Shown here: positions 1 through 6,683 of the stretch, in pieces
Position numbering within the stretch: the first letter of the stretch is position 1
Layout of the letters: the number at the start of each line of letters is the position of its first letter
Assembly: GCA_027604505.1 (NCBI GenBank)
Contig: JADIIX010000321.1
Coordinates: 1-13,675 of the forward strand
Length of the DNA: 13,675 nucleotides
From: Gonapodya sp. JEL0774
Lineage: Eukaryota > Monoblepharomycota > Monoblepharidomycetes > Monoblepharidales > Gonapodyaceae
Reading direction: 5' to 3'
Translations under genes and position numbers: made by a program
Notes under the pieces: generated by a model
Database searches by the model: none
Seen by the model: the letters and a program-made list of their open reading frames with translations, nothing else
Told to the model about the DNA's origin: nothing

Positions 1-624
1 TGCTACGCAAACGGGGAGGGCGTGGCAAAGGACTTTGACGAGGCAGTGAAATGGTGGAGGAAGGCCGCGGACCAGGGTCACGCTCTGGCGCAGTACAACG
101 TCGGCTACTGTCTCCGCTACAAAAACATGGAGGCCGGTCTCCGCTACAAAACCATGGAGGCCGTGGCGAAAGACTTTGGAGAGGCAGTGAAATGGTTCAG
201 GAAGGCCGCGGACCAGGGTGACAAGGAGGCGCAGTTCAGCCTCGGCCACTGCTACGCAAACGGGCAGGGCGTGGCGAAGGACTTTGGAGAGGCAGTGAAA
301 TGGTTCAGGAAGGCCGCGGACCAGGGTGACAAGCAGGCGCAGTTCAGCCTCGGCCACTGCTACGCAAACGGGCAGGGCGTGGCGAAGGACTTTGGAGAGG
401 CAGTGAAATGGTTCAGGAAGGCCGCGGACCAGGGTCACGCTCAGGCGCAGTTCAACCTCGGCTACTGCTACGACAACGGGCAGGGCGTGGCAAAGGACTT
501 TGGAGAGGCGGTGAAGTGGTGGAGGAAGGCCGCGGACCAGGGTCACGCTCAGGCGGTTCGAGCATTGCAGGCTTTCAATAAGAGTGCGAGTGGACCACAG
601 AAGAAGGTTTTTGGATTATTTTAG
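1..624 (+). CDS. Sel1-like repeat protein (3' part of gene)
   Basis: Open from the first base of the window, so the start lies upstream; the stop is TAG at 622. The visible 207 residues are five Sel1-like repeats (SLR, a TPR-like alpha/alpha fold) of 36 residues, each with the pattern AVKWxRKAADQGxxxAQxxLGxCY and a loop ANGQGVAKDF. Sel1 proteins are usually scaffolds for protein-protein contacts; nothing here gives an enzymatic role. The first visible unit is longer by 11 residues because its loop holds a 27-bp duplication. The last repeat runs into a short, basic, unrelated tail ending in Phe-Gly-Leu-Phe. I see no signal peptide or membrane segment in the visible part. Family assignment is confident; partners and function are not known. 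Confidence 0.9.
   Translation, partial: CYANGEGVAKDFDEAVKWWRKAADQGHALAQYNVGYCLRYKNMEAGLRYKTMEAVAKDFGEAVKWFRKAADQGDKEAQFSLGHCYANGQGVAKDFGEAVKWFRKAADQGDKQAQFSLGHCYANGQGVAKDFGEAVKWFRKAADQGHAQAQFNLGYCYDNGQGVAKDFGEAVKWWRKAADQGHAQAVRALQAFNKSASGPQKKVFGLF
22..555 (+). repeat. 108-bp tandem coding repeats of the Sel1 gene
   Basis: Repeat units start at 22, 163, 271, 379 and 487; the last three steps are exactly 108 bp and the copies differ at only a few bases, synonymous sites included. That DNA-level identity points to recent tandem duplication or ongoing gene conversion rather than old protein repeats. The 22-163 step is 141 bp because a 27-bp unit (112-138) is duplicated at 139-165. Confidence 0.9.
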
Positions 625-905
625 GACATTACTTCAGTCAGAAAATGGTATTGTCAGTTCCGTCAAGGCATAGTGCATGTGTTTTCTCAAGTGCACAGGG
701 AATGGCCATGTTATCACTTCTTCCAGCCCCTCTTATTGCCTTCTTTCAAATCCATTCTGTATTTTCTCTGTTTCTTCCCCCCACCCCCTTTCCCCCGTGG
801 GGTGTTTCAAGAGGATGAGTGTAGGACAGGGCTGGAAGGTTCTAGAACACTCTTGACTTCGGCAGATTTTTTTGTATTCCTGGTCAATTGTTGAATGCCA
901 ATTTG

Positions 906-911
906 AATAAA
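906..911 (+). terminator. Polyadenylation signal AATAAA
   Basis: A canonical AATAAA lies 282 bp past the stop of the Sel1 gene, after a pyrimidine-rich stretch near 770-800. It fits the 3' end of that transcript. The 625-1071 interval otherwise shows no gene that I can support. Confidence 0.5.
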
Positions 912-1071
912 TGTCTTGCCATAAAACTGCAACTCATCAAATTGATTTCAAATCAATCTCAGCCGTGAGCTGGTCTTGATGGAGGACCAACCATGCCGTC
1001 TCGCCTTGCAGACCAGCCTCGCTTCTTGACCGAAGACCGTCACACCACACCAAACTCCAACACCCCACAGG

Positions 1072-1429
1072 ATGGCAGCACGCAAGCACACAGACATGAT
1101 TGCTGCGGTGGAGGCCGACAGTCTCACTCTTGTCGGAAAGGCGTTCGCGGAGGGCCAGGAAGAGGGTCACACTCCCGGTCTGAATCAAGTCTGAAACCAA
1201 AAAAGAAACCATCCTCGCCGAGTCTGCCATCACAATCGCTGTCATCAAAGCGTCGACCGATTCTAGACATCATTGTAGACACGCCTTCAAACAAGTGCAC
1301 AGGCCACTTAGTGCTTGTTTGTACGGCATTGCTGTCACTATTGAGCTAGGTGACGAATGGAACTCGGTACTGGAGGGATATCCGATACACATTTTAGAAC
1401 CTTCAAGGCTCCTCAAACGGGACCGGTAG
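1072..1429 (+). pseudogene. Possible broken coding stretch, unknown family
   Basis: An ATG at 1072 opens a 40-codon frame (starts MAARKHTDMIAAVEADS) that stops at 1192. The +1 frame, open from 1184 to a TAG at 1427, reads on with protein-like composition (for example ETILAESAITIAVIKAST). Together they look like one gene interrupted by a one-base shift or by an intron that I could not place. No family is recognised. Its last part overlaps a short direct repeat shared with 1544-1564, so the end may be non-coding. Confidence is low. Confidence 0.25.
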
Positions 1430-1564
1430 AGCTTTGGAACTTTCAAAGCCGTTATGTAAGGGCAATATATATTGCGCCTCGCTAGCTTTAGAGACCATTA
1501 CGTTGACTCCGTTTTTGCCGTTTTCGAACTCTCAAAACGGCAGATTTTAGAACCTTCATGGCTC
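1391..1564. repeat. Short direct repeat and hairpin in intergenic DNA
   Basis: The motif ATTTTAGAACCTTCA followed by a GGCTC box occurs at 1391-1411 and again at 1544-1564. Between them, 1517-1541 forms a hairpin with perfect 8-bp arms (GCCGTTTT/AAAACGGC), and 1463-1476 is a palindrome (GCAATATATATTGC). No gene is supported from 1430 to 1757; this stretch is upstream of the Bro-like gene and could hold its promoter. Confidence 0.55.
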
Positions 1565-1808
1565 AAGAAAACAATCCTGTGCAGCATGTGACTCCAATTC
1601 GGATTGATGTAGAATCAGATCGAAAAAACTGATCCCAGAAGTACTTGTGGGTGTTGGATGACCACAGCAGACGTATCTCTTTTTAGCCAGCGTTGATCAC
1701 CCATCACAGGCTATTTAGGAGTGTGCACTGGCGGTTCATGAAACTCATCCGTCGTGGATGTATATTTTCTCCATGATTTTACTTTTTTATATTCGAAGAG
1801 ATGGAGCA

Positions 1809-2465
1809 ATGAATTCGATGATGACCTCCGATGCTCTCCCTCCTTATACGGTGGTAGCTTCTGAACCGTCACTCTCGGATTTCACAGTCGCACGACTCTC
1901 CGAACACGAAAAGGTTCTGTACGGCAAGCTGAACAGTATTCGTGAGGAGTCCGAGCCGAGTGGCAGGGAGTATCCGGCGGACTTGGTAGCAATCTTCCCA
2001 CTGGGTGGATATTGGTCTAAGGAGCACGCTAAAAAAGCCCTGATAGAGCGCTCGGGCCTGGTAGAAAACATAGATTTCAAGATATACAATCCAACCTCTG
2101 AGAATGTCGAGGAAGATATGTTTACCACAAGTGAGCGGATTCTTCTAACGTGGCACGCCGCTCAAATCTTTGTGATGCAGGGTCCCACCAAGGTTGGTGA
2201 AGAAGTCCGCCGTTTCTTTGTTCACATACTCCAACTTCACCAAGACTACATCATGTTGCAGGCGGAACGTCGCACTGCCAGCGCGGTTGCCGACGTCCGT
2301 CACGAGGAGATCCTTGCCGCCCATGGTGACGAGCAGGGTGCTTATTTGGGAACCATTGGGTGGCAGAGTGTTGAGAGTCATGACAAGCTCTTCAAGTTTG
2401 GGTTCGCAAGCAAATTGAAGGAGGGAGTCCATCGCCAGTGGAGGGAAGTGTTGCGATGCTTATAA
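1809..2465 (+). CDS. Bro/MSV199-like protein of large DNA virus type
   Basis: A 218-residue protein if translation begins at the ATG at 1809; an upstream in-frame ATG at 1758 would add 17 mostly hydrophobic residues that look like non-coding AT-rich DNA. Residues about 60-150 resemble the MSV199/Bro-N type domain: a YWSKEHAKKAL helix, a VENIDFKIY strand, then ILLT followed by the basic EEVRRFF segment, which in viral homologues reads LT..F......T..G.EVR.YF. After a short helical linker, residues about 175-212 (AYLGTIGW ... KLFKFGFASKLKEGVHR) match the C-terminal half of the same viral proteins, where a vY.g.ig strand precedes KFG.s.....R...H. The protein ends soon after, whereas relatives continue, so it may be C-terminally truncated; another frame stays open to about 2515. 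Such proteins in NCLDVs, poxvirus-like viruses and phages bind DNA, but their roles are poorly known. It has no introns, unlike neighbouring host genes, which fits viral origin. Confidence 0.78.
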   Translation: MNSMMTSDALPPYTVVASEPSLSDFTVARLSEHEKVLYGKLNSIREESEPSGREYPADLVAIFPLGGYWSKEHAKKALIERSGLVENIDFKIYNPTSENVEEDMFTTSERILLTWHAAQIFVMQGPTKVGEEVRRFFVHILQLHQDYIMLQAERRTASAVADVRHEEILAAHGDEQGAYLGTIGWQSVESHDKLFKFGFASKLKEGVHRQWREVLRCL

Positions 2466-2509
2466 CAAGGCCAACCGGAAGAAAATACCTTCGGTGTGTA
2501 ACTTGAAGT

Positions 2510-2836
2510 TCAAATAAGAGCCTTGCAAAGCGTTGTGTGTCCGTTGCTCACGCGCAAAGTCAAAGGTGTTGTGGAAATGTCAGCTCCGAGCACCTCTGCG
2601 CCACTCTTGAACTCTTTACGCATTTTTTCGACGTCGTCGTCCCTGACATCCCGTGGAGCATCGTGGCGGACGACACAGTGACCACCCTCGAGGAAACCGG
2701 CTGACGAAGACCGCAGCCGCTCGTTGAACGCGGCGGGGGAGGGTGCAGAAACCTGGACTTTTTTTTCGCCGACGATGACTCTGCCTTCGCGACAGGTTCG
2801 TAGGATGGCGGTTTCGAGCTCTGCGGTTGACGGATC
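2510..2836 (-). pseudogene. Unrecognised open frame without ATG start (gene remnant or exon)
   Basis: On the minus strand, 109 codons are open from just after a TGA at 2837-2839 to a TGA at 2510-2512. There is no usable ATG at its upstream end; the only in-frame Met is about two thirds in. The translation is protein-like: a helix with LETAILRTCREGRVIVG, a disordered Ser/Pro patch, then acidic and basic helical residues (VRDDDVEKMRKEFKSGAEV) and a Thr-rich end. An acceptor-like CCGCAG near its upstream end would allow it to be an internal or last exon. I recognise no family. The opposite strand in the same register has three stops, so the minus strand is the better candidate. Confidence 0.38.
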
Positions 2837-2879
2837 TCATTGATTCTCTGATTCGAGCTAGTCTGTTACGATATCCGGT

Positions 2880-3010
2880 AGAGGTCTTATGGACATTTTG
2901 GACATGACCTTTTTATTTGGCTCTAAGCTTTGAATCGCTAAGCCCGCAGCTACCACTGCGAGGCCCCTCGAAAAAATGACCAAGGGACCATAATTTATGT
3001 TTTTGGTTCA
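2880..3010 (-). ncRNA. Candidate TnpB guide RNA (omega/reRNA) at the element's 3' end
   Basis: Known TnpB and Fanzor proteins use a guide RNA transcribed from the end of the element downstream of the nuclease gene, with the guide read from flanking DNA. Here the roughly 130 nt beyond the tnpB stop are non-coding and can fold: positions 2945-2960 form CGCAG/CTGCG arms around a 6-nt loop, overlapping an alternative CGAGG/CCTCG pairing at 2959-2970. This position and structure are what a guide-RNA scaffold would show, but no covariation or transcript evidence is available to me. The exact outer edge, and so where the guide begins, is not fixed. Confidence 0.4.
2887..2904 (+). repeat. Right-edge motif of the IS607-like element
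   Basis: TTATGGACATTTTGGACA lies just outside the candidate guide RNA. It resembles, in the same orientation, the motif at 4935-4952 beyond the tnpA end (shared core ATTTT(G)GACA preceded by a second GAC). Each holds two GAC-type half sites about 9-10 bp apart. I infer these are recombinase-binding sites near the element ends. Confidence 0.4.
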
Positions 3011-4267
3011 GTCGTCTTCTTGGAGTTCAACTTCGTCTTCTCCAGTTGAGACTCCTTGCTTCTTCAAATCTTTGACAACATCACCGAAAAACTTTTTGAG
3101 CACCAACCATGAACTCTTGTCAATTGATCCAGTCCATGTTCTGTATGAACGCAGAAAGATATTTCTTGAAGCGTTATTGTCTCGGTCAGCGATGTAACCA
3201 CAGGTGCACTTGAAAGTCTTTCTACTTCCAAGAGTTTTGTGGAGGCGGCCACATTCTCCGCATGTTTTGGACGTGTAGTGTTCTGTCGGGTGAAGAACCC
3301 CAACACCTCGTTGTTCTGCTTTCTGTTTCAACTTTTGTCGGAACTCAAAATGGGCAAGGGTGTACAATTGCCTTACAGTCTTCTTCCTCAAACATCGATG
3401 TCCGCAAGATGAAATCTCTTTCACTTTCAATTCAGGCAGGAGTATGATTCTAGCGTGTTTGGTCAAGAAATTGGCCGTTTTGTTGTGAAGGTCTTCTTTC
3501 CAGCGCTGCATTTTCTTGCGAATATTGGCAATTCTCCTCCTTAATCTACGAAAAGACTGTCTATCTCGATCTCTCTGAGCCTGCCGCCGTTGCGCAATCA
3601 GCTTGTCCATGTACAAGGCCTTTCGAAACATTTTTGTCGACGCATCAGTTCCAATCTGATATGCTTCCTGTTTTCCAGCAAAATATGCGGTTTGGAATGT
3701 CCTTATTCCGGGATCCAAACTGACAACGTCGTCGTCCATTCCTCGATCGCAATGAGGGTCAATTGGTGCAACGAATGGGGCAATCAGGAAATAATCGAAC
3801 CCATCAAAATGAACCTTGAAATCATGATCCATCTTTTCAGGAAGAACGTCAGAAGCCTTCGTGAAGAGTGCCTGTCTCTTGTGAACAGAAGGGTATACTG
3901 TAAACGATCTGCTATCACAGAAATGAAAGTCACGTTTCTCGAAATTGAGAGTGAATGAATGCTTGCTCTGCGAATCAATGGGCTTCATTGTGAAATGCGT
4001 GATGTTACGTTGTTGCAAGTTGGTCATGGCCGATTTGAAATTTTTAGCAGCCTCAAGAACAGCCCCTGATCGAACAGTCTTGGGTGTTTCACACACCCAG
4101 CGATGCGCCTGACATACCTCATGTGGTATTATTTTTGCTTTGAGGGCATACTTGTGTGTAATTTTGTCTTCGTTTATGAGTTTTATCGCCTGGTTGTAAC
4201 TGAATGTTGCCGCCACATTCCATTTCTTGAGGAGTGCTCTCATTTGGCTGTTCGGATGTATCTTCAT
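3008..4267 (-). CDS. tnpB: TnpB/Fanzor2-type RNA-guided RuvC nuclease of IS607 element
   Basis: From the ATG at 4267 the product has 419 residues, normal for TnpB. The N-terminus has the typical beta-strand and helix (KIHPNSQMRALLKKW, then SYNQAIKLI). RuvC-I is VSLDPGIRTFQTAY with Asp185; a long basic helical stretch (about 215-265) follows. RuvC-II reads IILLPELKVKEI around Glu279. A TSKTCGECG...CTCG zinc finger (Cys336, 339, 354, 356) precedes RuvC-III ADRDNNASRNI with Asp363. At RuvC-II the residue two before the Leu, where standard TnpB has the catalytic Glu, is Pro; as I recall of IS607-type TnpB and Fanzor, a relocated Glu just before YTSKTC (here Glu329) can serve instead. Family knowledge: such proteins cut DNA guided by an RNA from the element's end, helping it persist. 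The frame is open far upstream through tnpA (to 5077); I chose the 4267 ATG because homology starts there. It overlaps tnpA by 149 nt. Confidence 0.93.
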   Translation of the reverse strand: MKIHPNSQMRALLKKWNVAATFSYNQAIKLINEDKITHKYALKAKIIPHEVCQAHRWVCETPKTVRSGAVLEAAKNFKSAMTNLQQRNITHFTMKPIDSQSKHSFTLNFEKRDFHFCDSRSFTVYPSVHKRQALFTKASDVLPEKMDHDFKVHFDGFDYFLIAPFVAPIDPHCDRGMDDDVVSLDPGIRTFQTAYFAGKQEAYQIGTDASTKMFRKALYMDKLIAQRRQAQRDRDRQSFRRLRRRIANIRKKMQRWKEDLHNKTANFLTKHARIILLPELKVKEISSCGHRCLRKKTVRQLYTLAHFEFRQKLKQKAEQRGVGVLHPTEHYTSKTCGECGRLHKTLGSRKTFKCTCGYIADRDNNASRNIFLRSYRTWTGSIDKSSWLVLKKFFGDVVKDLKKQGVSTGEDEVELQEDD

Positions 4268-4841
4268 TTTTGTTGCTCTTGTTATTTTTGTACCTCCTTT
4301 GAATGTTCCAACGAGAACCAGAAGCTTGGATGACAGAGAGGATATCTTCGACGAACTGTTGTTGCGCAGGCTTGTTTTCACTGTCGAGAACCACGACTCT
4401 TGCACCAAACTGTGCGAAGATCCATTCAATGATGTCAAAACCGAATCTTGACAATCTGTCGCGCGAAGCGACCACCACTTCCTGTAATCCTCCTCTCTTC
4501 GCGAGTTCCAGAAGGGATAGTAGTCCAGGTCTTTTGAAGTTGAGTCCTGATCCAATGTCGGCGACAATTCTGTGTCTGGGGAACTTGTCAACCATGAAAT
4601 CTTGTTGTCGCTGTAGATCATCTCTCTGTTTTTGTGTAGATACTCGCACATACGCGACACTTTCCCGATAAGTTCTGGTGACCACAGATTGATTGAGTTT
4701 TTGGTGAGATGGGTCAACAAGGATGCGTCGATCACCTGTTGGCGTTCGGAAGGAGTAAACTTTTGAGGAATCACACCACCGGCGGATAGTTCGAGGAGAC
4801 ACTCCAACATGATGGGCTGCATCTGATGTGGAGACATGCAT
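4119..4841 (-). CDS. tnpA: IS607-type serine recombinase (transposase) TnpA
   Basis: The frame starts at the ATG at 4841; the in-frame codon five positions upstream is TAA, so this is the first possible start. The product has 240 residues: a MerR-like helix-turn-helix (residues 1-45, SDAAHHVGVSPRTIRRWC and a wing RTPTGDRRILV), then a serine-recombinase domain with the nucleophile Ser68 in VAYVRVSTQKQRDDLQRQ, the IGSGLNFKRPGLLSLL motif (94-111) and SRDRLSRFGFD (126-136), which carries the active-site arginines. This small HTH-first arrangement is characteristic of IS607. It makes the double-strand breaks and strand exchange that excise and integrate the element. Homology weakens after about residue 190; the last 50 residues overlap the start of tnpB and may be a non-conserved extension. 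All core motifs are present, so the protein could be active. Confidence 0.94.
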   Translation of the reverse strand: MHVSTSDAAHHVGVSPRTIRRWCDSSKVYSFRTPTGDRRILVDPSHQKLNQSVVTRTYRESVAYVRVSTQKQRDDLQRQQDFMVDKFPRHRIVADIGSGLNFKRPGLLSLLELAKRGGLQEVVVASRDRLSRFGFDIIEWIFAQFGARVVVLDSENKPAQQQFVEDILSVIQASGSRWNIQRRYKNNKSNKNEDTSEQPNESTPQEMECGGNIQLQPGDKTHKRRQNYTQVCPQSKNNTT

Positions 4842-4896
4842 CTGATACTTTTCTTACATCTACGCTCACAAAAAAAATTTATGTCAAATTTTTGAA

Positions 4897-4932
4897 GACG
4901 TGGACGTGGACTTGGACGTCGACGTCGACGTA
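4897..4932. repeat. Six-unit hexamer repeat at the left end of the element
   Basis: Six imperfect copies of GACGTG/GACGTC lie head to tail between the edge motif (4935-4952) and tnpA. They may be a microsatellite, or may have a role as recombinase or transcription-factor sites in the tnpA leader. On the minus strand they would encode an Arg/Pro-rich stretch in the long frame shared with tnpB. Confidence 0.7.
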
Positions 4933-4934
4933 CA

Positions 4935-4952
4935 GTTTTGACCATTTTGACA
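4935..4952 (+). repeat. Left-edge motif of the IS607-like element
   Basis: GTTTTGACCATTTTGACA, similar to the 2887-2904 motif at the other end and in the same orientation. Just outside it lies GACAATAAATGTC, an imperfect palindrome at 4949-4961. The element boundary should be between here and 4977. Confidence 0.4.
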
Positions 4953-4976
4953 ATAAATGTCCGTGGATTTGAGAAG

Positions 4977-6256
4977 CAGCTGAACCCCCCACTCTCAAAT
5001 CTCACCAGTCTGTCTTTTTTGGAACTCTGTAACAACCAGCTCACTGGAGAGATCCCCTCTCTCTCGTCTCTTACCAAGCTTCAACAAATCCACCTCTATA
5101 GCAACAACCTATCCGGGAATGTGGACAGAGTGTTCATACCCGCGTCCGTATATTATTGCTACCTGTACCCCAATCCCGGCTTGTACAGTTGCACCGGTAA
5201 CGCTTCGGTTTGCACAAGCTCCGTTCGCGTCGATGCTGCACCCTGCGCAATCGTTTCACCTTCCTCAGCAACTTCCACAACGTCGTCGAACGGCCCCAAC
5301 GTCGGCGCCATAGCCGGAGGGACCGCTGCCGCTGTGGCAGCTGCGGTCATGGTCGTGATTCTTGCATGGCGAGCCCGAAGCACGCGCTACCGAAGCGCAC
5401 CACAAAAGGACGCGATGCCGCCGGCGGATAAGGAGGTCATAGGGCCAAATATCAGTGCAAGTGAAGATGGTGCAGCTGAGTCAGAGTTACCGGCACCTAT
5501 AGTGAGTCATACATAGGACACATGGCTGTAAGCCGCACCTTCAATTCCTCAATCATTTTTCGTTTGTTTTTCTTGGAGACTGCATTTCCTGCTGAGCCGC
5601 ACACGCCCGATCGCCCTTCACCGCTACCCACCTCGGCCAATGACATACCGTCTGATACTGTATTCCTCGCTGACTCAATCGAGGCGTCCACCGCATCATC
5701 ACCTGCTTCATTACCACTCTCTTCTGAGTCGAATTCAATTGCAGCACTATTGTACCCATCTGCCAGTTTAGCGGATCTTCCTCAAACCCCCAAGGTGGAG
5801 ACCGTGGCAATTGTGGGAGGCACACCACAGGTCGAGGCGCCAGTGCCAACTGCAATACCAGTATTGTCCATTCCCGCAATCCAGAGTAATGTGAGAGTGA
5901 GATATCGGGGGTGGAGCACAGGCACCGGTGATCTGCATTTTCACCTCGCAAATAGTCTCAGGGACCACATGGGGCCTTTGTTGCCTTGGTCGGCCCAATT
6001 TTCGGCGCATCGCCCAGAATCGAACTGCCTCCAGACACACCGCCATTCCAGGTAGACTACGAGGTGAGGCAACCCACATGTTATTGATTGCGTTTGACTT
6101 TTCCTGATGAACCTTGTTGGACAGTACAATGCGGTGTCCCCCGACGAGGTGTCGATCCGCAGGGGACAATTTGTCAAGCTCAAGGTCGTGTTCAGGGACG
6201 GTTGGGCCATGGGACTCAACATTGCCACGGAGCAGTATGGACTTTTGCCTCTGTAG
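4977..6256 (+). CDS. LRR-transmembrane-SH3 receptor-like protein, 5' truncated
   Basis: Inferred exons: 4977-5501, 5579-5890, 5962-6063, 6125-6256. The three introns (77, 71 and 61 bp) start GTGAGT, GTGAGA and GTGAGG, end in AG, and all fall at codon boundaries. The product begins in mid leucine-rich repeat (NLTSLSFLELCNNQLTGEIP, then KLQQIHLYSNNLSGNV), continues with a Cys-containing cap and a Ser/Thr-rich stalk, then one membrane helix preceded by a Gly/Ala run (NVGAIAGGTAAAV..VMVVILAW). Past the basic stop-transfer residues is a long Ser/Pro-rich cytoplasmic tail. The last two exons make an SH3 domain: FQVDYE, then YNAVSPDEVSIRRGQFVKL, FRDGWAMG and YGLLPL. This suggests a surface protein linking extracellular recognition to SH3 signalling or the cytoskeleton. 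The 5' half with signal peptide and earlier repeats is absent: coding starts at the edge of the IS607 element. It ends at TAG 6254, exactly inside the SH3 C-terminal motif, and the frame stays open beyond, so the stop may be a nonsense mutation. Possibly a pseudogene. Confidence 0.8.
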
Positions 6257-6683
6257 GTACTCCCGTTTGACGCAGCTCCTGCAGTTTCTCTCATGCGCTC
6301 CCTGTGCCAACTTAAGGGAATGCCTTCGTATGACCCCTTATCAACCTGCATTCACGATACCAAGTGTGAGACTGGAGTCGGTCGGGGCATGGGGCAGCCA
6401 CGGAATGCCATTATTGCACCCCTCTGCTCCACCTCCATCGTCAACAGATGTCGGTACGCCAACGACCGTAGCGTACGGCGCTGCGTAGTCAATTGTAACG
6501 TTTTGTCAGGAAGGCGACTATCAACAATGTCTTGGAAGTGATTGGCGGTGAAGTTTTCGTCAATCGCGTCGGATGTGAACTGTTAGTTAAAAGTACAACT
6601 TGTAAAAATTTTGAAGTTTCTATAAAGTATTCTGGAAGTTCCAGGCCTTCACATATCGGTTCTGTCCAACCTCATGGCAAAGG
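6257..6683. other. Interval between LRR-SH3 and F-box genes, possible former coding tail
   Basis: Directly after the TAG at 6254 the same frame is open to 6541 and begins VLPFDAAPAVSLM, plausible as the residues following an SH3 domain. Another frame (about 6331-6488) is Pro/Ser/Thr-rich. I suspect the LRR-SH3 gene once extended into here and has decayed. From about 6545 to 6683 the DNA is AT-rich and probably holds the 3' ends of the two convergent genes. Confidence 0.35.

Larger units (their letters stand above)
2887..4965 (-). mobile_element. IS607-type transposon carrying tnpA and tnpB (Fanzor2-like)
   Basis: About 2.1 kb, with gene order serine recombinase tnpA, then tnpB, both on the minus strand, as in IS607-family elements. 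These integrate by a serine-recombinase reaction with little target specificity beyond a short dinucleotide core and no long inverted repeats. The edges given are estimates from similar motifs at 2887-2904 and 4935-4952 and from the point near 4977 where host LRR coding begins. Both protein frames are complete with catalytic residues present. In eukaryotes and giant viruses the TnpB-like proteins of such elements are called Fanzor2; the nearby Bro-like and D5-like genes make viral delivery plausible. Confidence 0.8.

Noticed and set aside
993-1349. 118-residue Ser/Lys-rich plus-strand ORF
   Set aside because: Low-complexity composition and no family features; the overlapping frames listed at 1072-1429 look more protein-like.
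4897-4932. GACGTC hexamers as a coding Arg/Pro-rich N-terminus of TnpB
   Set aside because: They lie upstream of tnpA in a frame with no homology to TnpB; better seen as a repeat in the element end.
3008-5077. A single 689-residue TnpB-type protein
   Set aside because: Homology to TnpB starts only near residue 264-271; the upstream part is the out-of-frame reading of tnpA, its leader and part of the antisense LRR gene.
5522-6055. A separate 177-residue plus-strand gene
   Set aside because: From 5579 it reads in phase as the second exon of the LRR-SH3 gene, and its first 19 codons are the intron with its polypyrimidine tract; its end runs through the next intron into out-of-frame sequence.
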